Positions 16,609 through 25,661 are shown, numbered from the stretch's first letter. The stretch is 64,000 bases of DNA from Cryptosporangium arvum DSM 44712 (GCF_000585375.1 NZ_KK073874.1:8901913-8965912), one strand, 5' to 3'. Numbers and translations are program-made. The notes: generated by a model not told the origin, from the letters alone.

Positions 16609-17610
16609 ATGCGCGCCAAAGGCATCACCTACGACACCGGCTTCACCCACGGCACCACACCGCGCACCGACCGCTGGATCTTGGCCGACGTTACCCGTGA
16701 CCTCATCGCTGTTCGCGACGAGCTGCACTGCAACGCCGTGCGCGTCACGGGTGGCGACCCCGACCGAATCGACGCCGCCGCCCGGATCGCAGCTGAACTC
16801 GGCCTCGAAGTCTGGTACTCGCCGTACCCTTTGGAGCTGACCCACGAACAGATCCTGGTGCTCTTCGCCGACTGCGCCGAGCGGGCCGAGAAGCTCCGGT
16901 CGGGCGGCGCGGAGGTCGTGTTCGTCACCGGCGCCGAGCTGACCCTGATGAACCCCGGCTTCCTGCCCGGCGAGACGCTCGCGGAGCGGGTCCGGCCGCT
17001 GCTCACCGATCCGCGGTCGCTGGCCGGGCACCTCGCCGAGCTGACCCGGCACGTCAACGAATTCCTCGGGCAGGCGCTGGGCGTCGTCCGTGAGCGGTTC
17101 GGCGGCCGGGTCACGTACGCGGCCGTTCAGCTCGAACGCGTCAACTGGGACCCGTTCGACATCGTCTCGGTGGATCTCTACCGCACGGCCGAGATCGCGG
17201 ACCGATTCGTCGACGGTGTTCGCGCCTACGCGGCGTTCGAGAAGCCGTTGGCGATCACCGAGTTCGGAGCCGCGACGTTCCGCGGTGCTGCCGACCGGGG
17301 AGCCCGCGGGCTGGAGATCGTGGTGAACGACCCCGAGACCGCCGAGCCACTGCACCTGGACGGCGTCTACGAGCGCGACGAGGCCGGCCAGGCCGAGGCG
17401 ATCCGCGAACTACTCGAGATCTTCGACGCCGAGGGGGTCGACAGCACGTTCGTGTTCGCGTTCGGCCTCCGCGACTACCCGCACCGCCCGGACGGCGACC
17501 CCCGCGACGACCTCGACCGGGCCAGCTACGGCGTCGTCAAACCGTTCGAGGACGGGCACTGGGAGCCGAAGGTCGCGTTCCACACGATCGCCGAGCACTA
17601 CGGGAGCTGA
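16609..17610 (+). CDS. TIM-barrel glycosidase-like protein
   Basis: The 333-residue protein starts MRAKGITYDTGFTHGTTPRT after GGGAGGA. Barrel-like features include NAVRVTGGDPDRIDAAARIA, GLEVWYSPYPLELTHEQI, the acidic VVFVTGAELTLMNPGFLPGE, DIVSVDLYRTAEI and PLAITEFGAATFRGAADRGA. The AE and TEFG acids are placed like the two catalytic Glu residues of retaining glycosidases. Close relatives are often labelled abortive phage infection protein, without a clear mechanism that I know of. The TetR next door probably controls it. Confidence 0.75.
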   Translation: MRAKGITYDTGFTHGTTPRTDRWILADVTRDLIAVRDELHCNAVRVTGGDPDRIDAAARIAAELGLEVWYSPYPLELTHEQILVLFADCAERAEKLRSGGAEVVFVTGAELTLMNPGFLPGETLAERVRPLLTDPRSLAGHLAELTRHVNEFLGQALGVVRERFGGRVTYAAVQLERVNWDPFDIVSVDLYRTAEIADRFVDGVRAYAAFEKPLAITEFGAATFRGAADRGARGLEIVVNDPETAEPLHLDGVYERDEAGQAEAIRELLEIFDAEGVDSTFVFAFGLRDYPHRPDGDPRDDLDRASYGVVKPFEDGHWEPKVAFHTIAEHYGS

Positions 17611-18620
17611 CCGGTCGACGCCCGGCGGACCAAGCGCCACGCGTCGCGGTGGTCGGGCGCGGAGCCGCCCAGGGCGGCGGTGGCACAGGCGGCGCCCTGG
17701 TCACGCAGGGACTGGGCCACGGTCGTGAGGTCGTGCCGACGCGCAACGTCCGAATCGTCCCAACCGCTGACGCGCCGCGCCCCCTCGTCCTGGGCCGCCG
17801 CCGCCAGCTGGTCGCTCATCGCGGCGACCGCGTCGATCCCGGGGTCGGCCTCGAACAGCCGGCGGGTCATCGAGCGCGCCTCGCCCGCGTCGTTCGTCCG
17901 GCACACCCCGACGGGCACCTGCGACCAGTCGATCCCGAGCTCGATCGCCGCGTCCCGGTAACCGGCCAGCCGATCGCGGGTGACCGGATACGCGACCGTG
18001 GCCGGATCGAGCCCGGACCGCACGAACGTCTCGCGGTCCCGATCGACCGGGAAACTCAGCACCGCCGGACGCCGGGCCCCCGCGAACACCTCGACGCCCA
18101 CCGCCCGCGCCGCCGTGCGGTTGTCGATACCGATCATCGTCGCACCCGCGCGCTCCGGCCCACCGTGGACGACGACCGGGCGCCGGGTGCTGAACGCGGC
18201 GGCGAGCACCGGGTCGTCGTCGGTGGTCGTCCAGACGACGTACGCGTCCACCGCCGCGGCGATCACCCGATCCGGGTCCCCGTCGCCGGTGCCGGTCGGC
18301 ACGATCAGGACGCCGTATCCCCGCTCGGCACACACCTCGGCGATTCCGGCCAGGAACCGCACGGCCTGCGGGTCGTCGAACGCGTACGTGAGGTGCTCAC
18401 CGAGCACCAGGCCGAGCGTGCGCGTTGCGCCGTAACGCAGGGAGCGCGCGCTGGGGTCGGGACCCCCGTACCCCAGTGAGGCCGCCACCTCGAGCACCTT
18501 CGCCCTGGTCTCGGCCGAGACGCGCTGGGGCCGGTTGTACGTGTACGACACGGTCATCGGCGACACCCCGGCGGCGCGGGCCACGTCGGTCATCGTCACT
18601 CGGGGCCGCGGTGATTGCAC
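17598..18620 (-). CDS. LacI family regulator
   Basis: The GTG at 18620 gives 340 residues. The LacI headpiece is VTMTDVARAAGVSPMTVSYT and YNRPQRVSAETRAKVLEVAA. A periplasmic-binding-like domain follows, with TRTLGLVLGEHLTYAFDDPQ and the late DAVAAMSDQLAAAAQDEG. Such domains bind sugars or nucleosides. It faces an MFS transporter gene with a TGTGTA-N4-TACACA operator in between. Its 3' end overlaps the 16609 gene by 13 bp. Confidence 0.92.
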   Translation of the reverse strand: MQSPRPRVTMTDVARAAGVSPMTVSYTYNRPQRVSAETRAKVLEVAASLGYGGPDPSARSLRYGATRTLGLVLGEHLTYAFDDPQAVRFLAGIAEVCAERGYGVLIVPTGTGDGDPDRVIAAAVDAYVVWTTTDDDPVLAAAFSTRRPVVVHGGPERAGATMIGIDNRTAARAVGVEVFAGARRPAVLSFPVDRDRETFVRSGLDPATVAYPVTRDRLAGYRDAAIELGIDWSQVPVGVCRTNDAGEARSMTRRLFEADPGIDAVAAMSDQLAAAAQDEGARRVSGWDDSDVARRHDLTTVAQSLRDQGAACATAALGGSAPDHRDAWRLVRRASTGQLP

Positions 18621-18634
18621 CCGGTGATTCTATC

Positions 18635-18650
18635 TGTGTAGCGTTACACA
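18635..18650. promoter_or_regulatory. LacI operator
   Basis: TGTGTA-gcgt-TACACA is a perfect inverted repeat in the 31-bp gap between the divergent LacI and MFS genes. It ends one base before the MFS start codon, so repressor binding would block both promoters. Confidence 0.75.
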
Positions 18651-18651
18651 C

Positions 18652-19887
18652 GTGCGTTACCGCCTCGCCACCGCCGCTTACCTCGCCGCCGCCGCGTTCG
18701 GTGCCTTCTGGGGTACCTGGGGCTCGGCCGTGCCCCGCGTCCGCGACCAGGCCGCTCTCGACGACGCCCAGCTGGGCACCGCGCTCCTGTTCGTCAGCGC
18801 GGGCGCGTTGCCGGCGATGCTGCTGACCGGCCGGGTGCTGGACCGGTGGGGGCTGCGCTTCACCGCGTACGCCGTGGCCTCGCTCGGCGTCGCCGGGGTG
18901 GTCGTTTCGGTGAGCGCCAACGGTCTGATCGCGCTGTGCGTCGGGCTGACGCTCGTCGGCATGACCAGCGGTGCCGCCGACGTGGCCATGAACTCGGTCG
19001 GCGGCCGGGCCGAGCAGCGATCGGGTCGGCCGATCATCACCCGCAGCGGCGCGGTGTTCTCCGCCGCGGTCGTGGTGTCCAGCCTCGGTACCGGCGCGGC
19101 CTATGCCTTCGACGCGCCGACGTGGGCTCCGTTCGCGGCCGTCCTGACCGCGTCCGCCGTCGCGGCCGCCGCCATCCGCCACGCCTTGGCCACCGACCCC
19201 GACGTTCCGGCCGCGGCCCCCGCACCCGGCGGGGTGGGCGGAGCACCGCCATCGATGGCGATCGCGCCGCTGTTGCTCGTCGGTGTGCTCGGCGCCCTCG
19301 CCTTCGCCAGTGAGAACGCCCACCAGAGCTGGGGCGCGGTCTTCCTGCAGGACGTCTTCGACACCGGCCCCGGCATCGGCGCGCTCGCTCCGGCGGCGTT
19401 CGCGGCGGTGGTCGCGATCACGCGCTTCGGGGCGAGCACGCTGAGCCCGCGGCACGCCCGCAGGGTGCTCGTCCTCGGCGCCGTCGTCGCCGCCGCGGGT
19501 GCCGCCGTCGTCGCCCGCGCCCCCTCGGTGCCGGTCGCGCTGGCCGGCCTCGTTCTCGCCGCCGCCGGCACCGCCGCGCTCTTCCCGACGCTCCTGAGCA
19601 TCGTGTCGCGCAACGTCGTCGAGTCCTCCCGGGGTCGCGCGACGTCGCTCGTCACCGTCGTGTCCTACCTGGGCTTCCTTCTCGGACCGGTCTACGTCGG
19701 GCTCTGGGCGTCCGCGACCAGCCTGCGCGGCGCGATGATCTCGGTGGCCGCGCTCGGCGTCGCGCTGGCGGTGTCGACCCTGCCCCTGCTCACGCTGAGC
19801 CGGTACACGATCACCAGCCCACCGGTGCCGGCGACGAGCGATCCCGCCGTCAGAGCGGAATCGGATCGGCGAACACCGGGTCGCTGA
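18652..19887 (+). CDS. MFS transporter
   Basis: The GTG at 18652 gives 411 residues with about twelve hydrophobic helices. The first reads ATAAYLAAAAFGAFWGTWGS; the MFS loop 2-3 motif is GRVLDRWGLRFTAYAVAS. The GTWGSAVPRVRDQAALDDAQ N-terminus resembles the YbjJ-like group of MFS proteins. Substrate is unknown; control by the divergent LacI protein suggests a sugar or nucleoside-like compound. The 3' end overlaps the opposite gene by 38 bp. Confidence 0.9.
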   Translation: MRYRLATAAYLAAAAFGAFWGTWGSAVPRVRDQAALDDAQLGTALLFVSAGALPAMLLTGRVLDRWGLRFTAYAVASLGVAGVVVSVSANGLIALCVGLTLVGMTSGAADVAMNSVGGRAEQRSGRPIITRSGAVFSAAVVVSSLGTGAAYAFDAPTWAPFAAVLTASAVAAAAIRHALATDPDVPAAAPAPGGVGGAPPSMAIAPLLLVGVLGALAFASENAHQSWGAVFLQDVFDTGPGIGALAPAAFAAVVAITRFGASTLSPRHARRVLVLGAVVAAAGAAVVARAPSVPVALAGLVLAAAGTAALFPTLLSIVSRNVVESSRGRATSLVTVVSYLGFLLGPVYVGLWASATSLRGAMISVAALGVALAVSTLPLLTLSRYTITSPPVPATSDPAVRAESDRRTPGR

Positions 19888-20827
19888 CCGACTCGTGCGC
19901 CAACCGCAGGTCGAACTCACGCAGTCGCGGCTCGCGACCACCCGTTCCGGCCGGCCAGGCGTGGTACCGCAGCACTCGGGGGTCACCGCCGGATCCTCGG
20001 CGCAACACGTCGAGCACGAACGTGGTCAGGCTCTTCGCGTCGTCGTCGGTCCCGGCCGGAACCGTCATTCCGGGTAGTCCGTTGCGGGCACGGGACTCGG
20101 TCAGGCCGGCCTCGCCCACCTCGACATGCGCCTCGTCGGCGGCGAACCATCCCTGGAGCAGCGGCAGGTCGTCGTCGCGGTCCGCGCGCGTGATCCGCCA
20201 GACGATCGTCGGCAGGTACGGCACGAGCATCGGCTGATCGACGATCAGCGACCGGAACACCCCGCGGAGCCGACGCGCGAACGTGGTCCAGTTCGGGGTC
20301 GGCTCGATCGCGTAGAACCGGACGTCGTCCGTGGCCGCCGTCCGGTCGGGCTCCAACCACCAGTCGTCCGGCGGCTCGAAGTCCTGCCACTCGGATCGCC
20401 ACTCGAGCTCGGCCTCCGCATGCCGCCGCGGCACGAGTGTCAGCAGGAACTTCCGCCGTCCGGCCGGCTCGAGCTGCACCCGCGTGTCCGGTGAGAACCA
20501 GCGGACCATCGCTCCGCTCCCGCCGACGAGCGGTGGCGGACCGAGCACCTCGGCCGCCACCGCGATCGCGCCGCGCACCGCGGCCAGCTGGTTCTCCTCC
20601 GGCACGGCGAACACGGCCTGGACGACGCCGAAGTCGACCCCGGCCGACCGGTCGTCGCCAGCCATGAATTCGACTCGCGTCGCCTCGCCGAACGTCAACG
20701 AGGACCGTGTCGACATCAGCTCGTCGGAGTCGCGGCCGAGCTGGTCGATCAACGGATCGATCTCAGCGTGCGACCACCGGCCGTAGTCGTGCCGCACCAG
20801 GGTCCGGATCACTTCGTCGCTGTGCAC
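19850..20827 (-). CDS. Hypothetical protein, 325 residues
   Basis: No family is recognised. The sequence is soluble and mixed alpha/beta, with Trp-rich parts such as EWQDFEPPDDWWLEP and VRFYAIEPTPNWTTFARRLR. The C-terminal end is PRLREFDLRLAHESVSDPVF. Codon usage and length strongly support a real gene. It lies 30 bp downstream of the MerR-phosphatase fusion on the same strand and could be co-transcribed with it and the Nudix gene. Confidence 0.7.
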   Translation of the reverse strand: MHSDEVIRTLVRHDYGRWSHAEIDPLIDQLGRDSDELMSTRSSLTFGEATRVEFMAGDDRSAGVDFGVVQAVFAVPEENQLAAVRGAIAVAAEVLGPPPLVGGSGAMVRWFSPDTRVQLEPAGRRKFLLTLVPRRHAEAELEWRSEWQDFEPPDDWWLEPDRTAATDDVRFYAIEPTPNWTTFARRLRGVFRSLIVDQPMLVPYLPTIVWRITRADRDDDLPLLQGWFAADEAHVEVGEAGLTESRARNGLPGMTVPAGTDDDAKSLTTFVLDVLRRGSGGDPRVLRYHAWPAGTGGREPRLREFDLRLAHESVSDPVFADPIPL

Positions 20828-20857
20828 GGGCGCATGATGGCAAGTCGCCGCAAACGC

Positions 20858-21883
20858 TCACTCACGAGCGACGTCGGCGACCGCGAGCGCGATGTTGTCC
20901 GGCGCCCCCGCGTCGAGAGCGAGCTGGAGCAGCCGTCCCACCACCCGTTCCGGAGTGGCGTCCGCGCGCAGTGCGGCGTGCAGACGCACCCGGTCGACGA
21001 CCGCGGACAGTCCGTCCGTGCACAGCAGGTACCGGTCCCCGGGGAGTGCGGTGCGCACCGCGAGGTCGGCTCCGGGTTCACCGGCGCCGAGCGCCCGGGT
21101 CAGCAGCGCCCGATCCGGGTGGGCGGCGGCACCGGCCAGGTCGAGTTTGCCCTGGTCGATCTGGGACTGCACCCAGGTGTGGTCGGCCGTGAGCTGGAAC
21201 AGTTCGCCGCCCCGCACCAGGTACGCGCGGCTGTCGCCGACGTGCACCAGCGCCAGCTGCGAGCCGGCCCGCAGCAGAGCGGTGAGCGTCGTCGCGGCTC
21301 CCGGCTCCAGCACCCGTTCGACGTCGGCCACGGCCCCGGCGAGCCGGGTGAGCAGCTCGACCGCCGACCCGGGGCTCGGTGACAGGGCCGTCAGCGCACC
21401 GATGGCGGCGGCGCTGGCCGCGGCACCACCCTCGCCCCGGACCCCGTCGGCCACCGCGAGCAGCCGCTCGTCCGCGTGAACGGCGTCCTCGTTCGTGGTT
21501 CGAACCTTTCCGGCCTCGCACGCGGAGGCGGAACGAAAAGCGGTCATGGCGGTCCTCCCGGACATCTTCTCGACGAGGAGGGCGGCCGTACGCGCCCGAT
21601 CGGCGGTCTCGGCCGTCACCCGGTCCCAGTACGCACCAACGGCCTCGGCCGCCGCCGGAGCGTCGAGCGCGCACACCGCGCGGACCTCGGCCAGCGGCAT
21701 CCCGATCCGCCGCAGCTCGACGATGAGCTCAGCGGCGGGCAGCTGCGCGGGGTCGTAGAACCGGTACCCCGTCTCGGGGTCGACGGCCGCGGGCGGCAAC
21801 AACCCCGACTCGTCGTAGAGCCGCAGGGCTTTCGGCGTCAGGCCGGCCGCTCGAGCGAATTCTCCGATCGTGTAGAGCCGCAC
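20858..21883 (-). CDS. MerR regulator fused to PP2C-type Ser/Thr phosphatase
   Basis: Start GTG 21883 follows GAGGAGG and gives 341 residues. Residues 1-110 are a MerR domain: VRLYTIGEFARAAGLTPKAL and RLYDESGLLPPAAVDPETGY. Residues 120-340 are a PP2C phosphatase: KVRTTNEDAVHADERLLAVA, LAVADGVRGEGG (metal-binding DG), LVHVGDSRAYLVRGGELFQL, DRYLLCTDGLSAVV and the final DAGAPDNIALAVADV (DN). All metal-binding Asp positions seem present. The fusion suggests a regulator coupled to dephosphorylation. Confidence 0.88.
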   Translation of the reverse strand: MRLYTIGEFARAAGLTPKALRLYDESGLLPPAAVDPETGYRFYDPAQLPAAELIVELRRIGMPLAEVRAVCALDAPAAAEAVGAYWDRVTAETADRARTAALLVEKMSGRTAMTAFRSASACEAGKVRTTNEDAVHADERLLAVADGVRGEGGAAASAAAIGALTALSPSPGSAVELLTRLAGAVADVERVLEPGAATTLTALLRAGSQLALVHVGDSRAYLVRGGELFQLTADHTWVQSQIDQGKLDLAGAAAHPDRALLTRALGAGEPGADLAVRTALPGDRYLLCTDGLSAVVDRVRLHAALRADATPERVVGRLLQLALDAGAPDNIALAVADVARE

Positions 21884-21924
21884 GTCACCGTCCTCCTCGC
21901 GCCGGCCGTGGTGACCGGCCCGGG

Positions 21925-22491
21925 TCACGCTGGTGCTTCCCCTTCGGTCAAGGTCAAGAGGGTTCCGACCCGAGTGATGAACTCACGCAGGTTGGGCTCG
22001 GTGGTCCGGGCGATCGCCTCGGGAACGCTCAGCCACTCCAGCTCGGCGCCGGGCTTCTCCGGACGGACGTCCTCCGGGGTGGCCGTCGCGAGGACGAAGC
22101 GCACGTCGACGTGCTCGTGCGCCGGTTCGCCCTTCCCGGCCGCCACCGGCACGACGACGACGTGGCGCAACCCGGCATCGGGCCAGGGCACCAGGTCGGT
22201 GAGGCCGGTCTCCTCGAGCCCTTCGCGCAGGGCGATCGACAGCGGGTCGGCCTCGCCCGGGTCGGCGTGACCACCGATCTGCAGCCAGGCCTGCTGGCGG
22301 GCGTGCCACCGCAGGAGCACGCGCCGGGTCGCGGGATCCACCACCAGCGCCGACGCGGTGACGTGCACGGGTGTGCCACGGGACCAGGGGTCGGTGCTGT
22401 TCGCCAAGGTCAGCGCACGTTCGTGGTCGGCCTTCTCGACGTCGTCCCTCGGCTGGTAGTCGGCGAGCACGGTGACCAGTTCGGCGTCCAT
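21925..22491 (-). CDS. Nudix hydrolase
   Basis: Start ATG 22491 gives 188 residues. The Nudix box GHADPGEADPLSIALREGLE continues ETGL and fits G-x5-E-x7-REUxEExGU. The box follows RVLLRWHARQQAWLQIGG, typical of NTP or NDP-sugar hydrolases. The substrate cannot be told from sequence. It lies 41 bp upstream of the MerR-phosphatase gene on the same strand. Confidence 0.92.
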   Translation of the reverse strand: MDAELVTVLADYQPRDDVEKADHERALTLANSTDPWSRGTPVHVTASALVVDPATRRVLLRWHARQQAWLQIGGHADPGEADPLSIALREGLEETGLTDLVPWPDAGLRHVVVVPVAAGKGEPAHEHVDVRFVLATATPEDVRPEKPGAELEWLSVPEAIARTTEPNLREFITRVGTLLTLTEGEAPA

Positions 22492-22556
22492 GCCCGGCAC
22501 GGTAACCGGTCGGATTTTCGCGTGCCCACGTCGAATCGGACATGGTGTACTGCCCC

Positions 22557-23378
22557 ATGGATTTCGGCCGGCCGATCGATGTGCGCCCGATGTTTCCCGT
22601 GGAACGGGCAGAGTTGCTGGCGCTGCTCGGCACGCTCGACGAGGACGCGTGGCACACCCCGACGCCGTGCCCCGGGTGGAACGTCCACGATCTCGCGGCA
22701 CACGTCGTCCACGACTACCTGCGGCGACTGTCGGGGGGCCGGGACGGGTGGTCGGGCGGCTGGATCCCGGTGCCCGACGCCGATCTCGCCCCGGTCCTCA
22801 ACCAGGCGAACGAGGATTTTGTCGCGGCGGCGCGTGGGCTCAGCCCTCGGGTGCTGCTCGGGTTGCTGGCCGGATTCGGACCCCAGTTGGACGCGTACTG
22901 GGCGTCCTCCGACCTGGACGCTCCCGGTTTACCGGTGTCCTGGGTGGCGCCGGACGTGCCCGCCCCGACCTGGCTCGACGTCGCTCGCGAATACACCGAG
23001 TTCTGGGTGCATCAACAGCAGATCCGGGCCGCGGTCGGCCGTCCGGGGGCCGACTCGCGTCAGCTGGTGCACCCGGTCGTCGACGCGTTCCTGCGTGCCC
23101 TTCCCCGAGCGCTCGACGGGGCCGCGCGCTCGTCGGTGACCGTATGGGTGACGTCGCCGATCGACGAGGCCTGGACCGCCCGCCGGAACGCCGAGGGCTG
23201 GTCCGTGCGGCCGGGCTCGGACCCGTCGCCCGACGCGCGCCTGGAGCTCGCTCCGGAGACGCTGTGGCAGGTCGCGACCCGCGGTATCGAGCCGTCCGAA
23301 GCTCGGGAACGCACGAAGGTCGACGGCGACCCGTCCCTGGCCGTCGCCGCACTCAGCCTGGTGTCGATCGTGCGCTAG
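22557..23378 (+). CDS. Maleylpyruvate isomerase-family (DinB-like) protein
   Basis: The 273-residue protein (ATG 22557; an ATG 15 bp upstream is possible) has the mycothiol-dependent isomerase N-terminal domain: ERAELLALLGTLDEDAWHTP, TPCPGWNVHDLAAHVVHDYL. The histidines in HDLAAHVVHD, with a later E-x-x-x-H-Q-x-Q (YTEFWVHQQQIRAA), are the expected metal ligands. The C-terminal part is an SCP2-like domain. It may be a mycothiol-dependent transferase. It ends convergent with the VOC gene (4-bp overlap). Confidence 0.85.
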   Translation: MDFGRPIDVRPMFPVERAELLALLGTLDEDAWHTPTPCPGWNVHDLAAHVVHDYLRRLSGGRDGWSGGWIPVPDADLAPVLNQANEDFVAAARGLSPRVLLGLLAGFGPQLDAYWASSDLDAPGLPVSWVAPDVPAPTWLDVAREYTEFWVHQQQIRAAVGRPGADSRQLVHPVVDAFLRALPRALDGAARSSVTVWVTSPIDEAWTARRNAEGWSVRPGSDPSPDARLELAPETLWQVATRGIEPSEARERTKVDGDPSLAVAALSLVSIVR

Positions 23379-23728
23379 GACTCGCTCCAAACGCCGAGCT
23401 CGTTGCCGCTCGGGTCGGCGAAGTGGAAGCGTCGTCCGCCGGGGAACGCGTACGGCTCGACGGCGACGGTGCCGCCGGCCGCCCGGACCGCCTCGACGGA
23501 CGCGTCCAGGTCCGTGGAGAAGAGCAGGACGAGCGGGCCGCCGCCGCTCGGGGCCTTGTCGTCGAGGCGCAGCCCGCCGACCTCGGTCCCGTTCGACCCG
23601 CGGATGCCCGAGTACTGCGGCCCGTAGTCGTTGAACTCCCACCCGAACGCCTCGGCGTAGAAGCGCTTCGCTCGCTCGAGGTCGGTGACTCCCAGTTCGA
23701 CGTAGTCGATGGCGTGATGCTCAGACAT
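23375..23728 (-). CDS. VOC family (glyoxalase/dioxygenase fold) protein
   Basis: The 117-residue protein has two beta-alpha-beta modules: DYVELGVTDLERAKRFYAEAF and LVLLFSTDLDASVEAVRAAG. The end GGRRFHFADPSGNELGVWSE carries the usual F-x-D-P-x-G-N-x-x-x-x motif. Metal ligands are His/Glu-like in the motif ends. Function within the superfamily is open. Confidence 0.87.
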   Translation of the reverse strand: MSEHHAIDYVELGVTDLERAKRFYAEAFGWEFNDYGPQYSGIRGSNGTEVGGLRLDDKAPSGGGPLVLLFSTDLDASVEAVRAAGGTVAVEPYAFPGGRRFHFADPSGNELGVWSES

Positions 23729-23782
23729 GCGCGTTACCTTTTCGTCGGTTCACCCGTCAGGGGGCGTAACGATCAAATCCTG

Positions 23783-24055
23783 ACGGAACTCGTCGCGGCC
23801 TGGCGGGAGGCCACGGTCTTCACCGACGCCGAACGCGCTGCGCTGGAGTTGACCGAGGAGGGCACCCGCATCGCCGACAGCGCCGACGGGGTCAGCGACG
23901 AGGTGTGGGCGAACGCCGCGAAGAACTACGACGAGGACCAGCTCGGCGCGCTCGTGTCGCTGATCGCCGCGATCACCGCGTTCAGCCGGCTGAACGTCAT
24001 CGTTCGCCAGCCGGCCGGGAGCTACCAGCCGGGCCAGTTCGCCGGGGCTTACTGA
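23783..24055 (+). pseudogene. Carboxymuconolactone decarboxylase/AhpD family, 5'-truncated
   Basis: The frame reads LVAAWREATVFTDAERAALE, LTEEGTRIADSADGVSDEVW and ends RQPAGSYQPGQFAGAY. It is strikingly similar to residues 73-158 of the intact protein at 52399-52875. The N-terminal half with the CxxC active site (NGCGFC in the intact copy) is missing, and no start codon or ribosome site precedes the homologous part. The 3' end overlaps the opposite membrane-protein gene by 59 bp. It is a decayed paralogue. Confidence 0.82.
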
Positions 24056-25037
24056 CCGCGAACGCCAGCCCCAGGATCCCGAGCGTGACGACGGTCAGCA
24101 GCGCGCTGACCGTCGACCGCTCCAACCAGAACGGAAGTTCCGTCGGCATCGACATCCAGTAGGACCGGGTCGCGAGGTGGATGAGCGGTTCGGCCGCGAG
24201 CAGCGCCACCGCGGGCAGCGTCACCACGCCGACCCACAGCCCGCGCCGATCCCGGCGGAGCAGCAGCCACCCGGCCACCGCGTTCGCGATGAACAGGAAC
24301 GACGGCGCCACCACCGCGAAGGCGGTCGGCGCCACCCAGTTGTACGACCAGTAGTGCGCGAGGTCGAGGCGCATCACCGGCACGATCGGCACGGCGGCGA
24401 CCAACACCGGCACCCATCGCGTCACCCGGCCCGGGCGGGACGGCAGCGCCAACGCGAGGACGCCGAGCGCCGCGTGCGGAAGGAGCGCCACGAACGACGG
24501 TGGCGATTGGCTGAACCAGCCACCGCCCGGCCCCACGACTGCCGTAGCCACCAGCCACACCGGTTTGGCCACGACCATCAGCACGAGCGACACCGCGATC
24601 AACCGCCGGCACCACCGGCCGGGGGCGACGGCGAACACGACCGCGGCAGCCAACCAGGCGATCCAGGCGAACGCCGCCACCGACTGGAACACACGGGACG
24701 GGCCGACCGGGGGGTAGTCGTCGAGCGTGGGCGTGAACTCGATCGCGAGCAGCCAGATCGTCGCCAGCATCGATCCGGTCGCCAGCGCCAGCACCGCGGC
24801 GACCGGCAGCGCACCGGTGAACCCGGACGCCTGGCGGACCCGTAAGTGCTGCCGCGCCCCGCCGACGAGCAGGTCAGCGGTGTCCCGGGGGCCGGGCCGG
24901 CTGCGGCCGGGCTCAACCGTGTCCAGGTAGGTGTCGACGAGTTCGTCGCCCCGTTCGGCGCGGTAGTCCGCCGGGTAGGCGAGCAGCAGCCGACGGTACC
25001 GCTGTTCCAGGCGGGTTCGCTGTTCCGGCTCGTTCAT
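23997..25037 (-). CDS. Polytopic membrane protein of a PadR module
   Basis: The 346-residue protein starts MNEPEQRTRLEQRYRRLLLA; the N-terminal helix pair (YPADYRAERGDELVDTYLDT) resembles HAAS-type domains found next to PadR genes. About eight transmembrane helices follow. Its ATG overlaps the stop of the PadR gene (ATGA), so the two are translationally coupled. The same gene pair type occurs at 41985-43153. Function is unknown. Confidence 0.82.
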   Translation of the reverse strand: MNEPEQRTRLEQRYRRLLLAYPADYRAERGDELVDTYLDTVEPGRSRPGPRDTADLLVGGARQHLRVRQASGFTGALPVAAVLALATGSMLATIWLLAIEFTPTLDDYPPVGPSRVFQSVAAFAWIAWLAAAVVFAVAPGRWCRRLIAVSLVLMVVAKPVWLVATAVVGPGGGWFSQSPPSFVALLPHAALGVLALALPSRPGRVTRWVPVLVAAVPIVPVMRLDLAHYWSYNWVAPTAFAVVAPSFLFIANAVAGWLLLRRDRRGLWVGVVTLPAVALLAAEPLIHLATRSYWMSMPTELPFWLERSTVSALLTVVTLGILGLAFAVSKPRRTGPAGSSRPAGER

Positions 25038-25378
25038 GCGAGGCCTCCCGCCGGAGCCCAACCCGACGCCTTCAGCCGGGACGTCGCGGCAGCCAGGTTG
25101 CGACGCATGCGCTCGGTCTCGGCGCCGAGCACGTTCAAGCCCTCGTCGGTGAGCCGGTAGTAGCGACGGAGGCGCCCGTCCACCACCTCTTCGTGGTCGG
25201 GCGCCACCAGCCCGTCGTCGGAGAGTCGGTCGAGCGCGCCGTAGAGGGTGCCCGGCCGCAAGGTGATCCGCCCTTCGGAGAGCTCGCTCACCTCGGTGAT
25301 CAGCCCGTATCCGTGCAACGGCTCTCTGGCTAGCGCGGTGAGGATCAGGAACGTCGGCTCCCGCAGCGGCGTCGTCAT
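25034..25378 (-). CDS. PadR family regulator
   Basis: From ATG 25378 (a TTG nine bases upstream is possible) the protein has 114 residues. The PadR winged helix reads EPTFLILTALAREPLHGYGL, ITLRPGTLYGALDRLSDDGL and RLRRYYRLTDEGLNVLGAET. It is followed by, and overlaps, the membrane protein gene. A TATATC-N9-GATATA repeat immediately upstream is the likely autoregulatory operator. Confidence 0.92.
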   Translation of the reverse strand: MTTPLREPTFLILTALAREPLHGYGLITEVSELSEGRITLRPGTLYGALDRLSDDGLVAPDHEEVVDGRLRRYYRLTDEGLNVLGAETERMRRNLAAATSRLKASGWAPAGGLA

Positions 25379-25387
25379 GGCCGCCAA

Positions 25388-25408
25388 TATATCGGCTGCG
25401 AAGATATA
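25388..25408. promoter_or_regulatory. PadR operator
   Basis: TATATC-N9-GATATA is a perfect 6-bp inverted repeat 10 bp upstream of the PadR ATG. Such AT-rich DNA stands out from the GC-rich surroundings and may include the -10 element. Confidence 0.6.
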
Positions 25409-25553
25409 CCGCTAGCGATGACACCGGGCGGACGGGGCGCTCCGCCGTTCGCCTGCCGGCCGGCCTTCAGGCGGGACGCTTGGGCAGCTCGAAGTGGCGC
25501 GGGCATCGAGCGGACCCGACCGCGGTGAGTGGAAATCGAATTCGTCGATCGTA

Positions 25554-25583
25554 TTGATTTCTTTCCGGGTCGGTGGCAATAAT
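25554..25583 (+). promoter_or_regulatory. Possible promoter for small gene
   Basis: TTGATT (25554-25559) and CAATAA (25577-25582) are 17 bp apart, in a locally AT-rich stretch. They would start transcription near 25590, ahead of the small gene and terminator. Confidence 0.4.
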
Positions 25584-25661
25584 CAGTTGGCGGTCGATCC
25601 GAAAGGCTCTATCGTCTTCATCGACACCGAGAACGACGAACACTTCAGGGAGCACACCATG

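Noticed and set aside
16609-17610. Phage-defence protein
   Set aside because: Relatives are sometimes named abortive infection proteins, but the sequence looks like a glycosidase barrel and no defence neighbours are present.
23755-23783. GTCAGG and CCTGAC half-sites before the AhpD remnant
   Set aside because: They are 17 bp apart rather than 4-5 bp, and the downstream gene is broken; probably chance.
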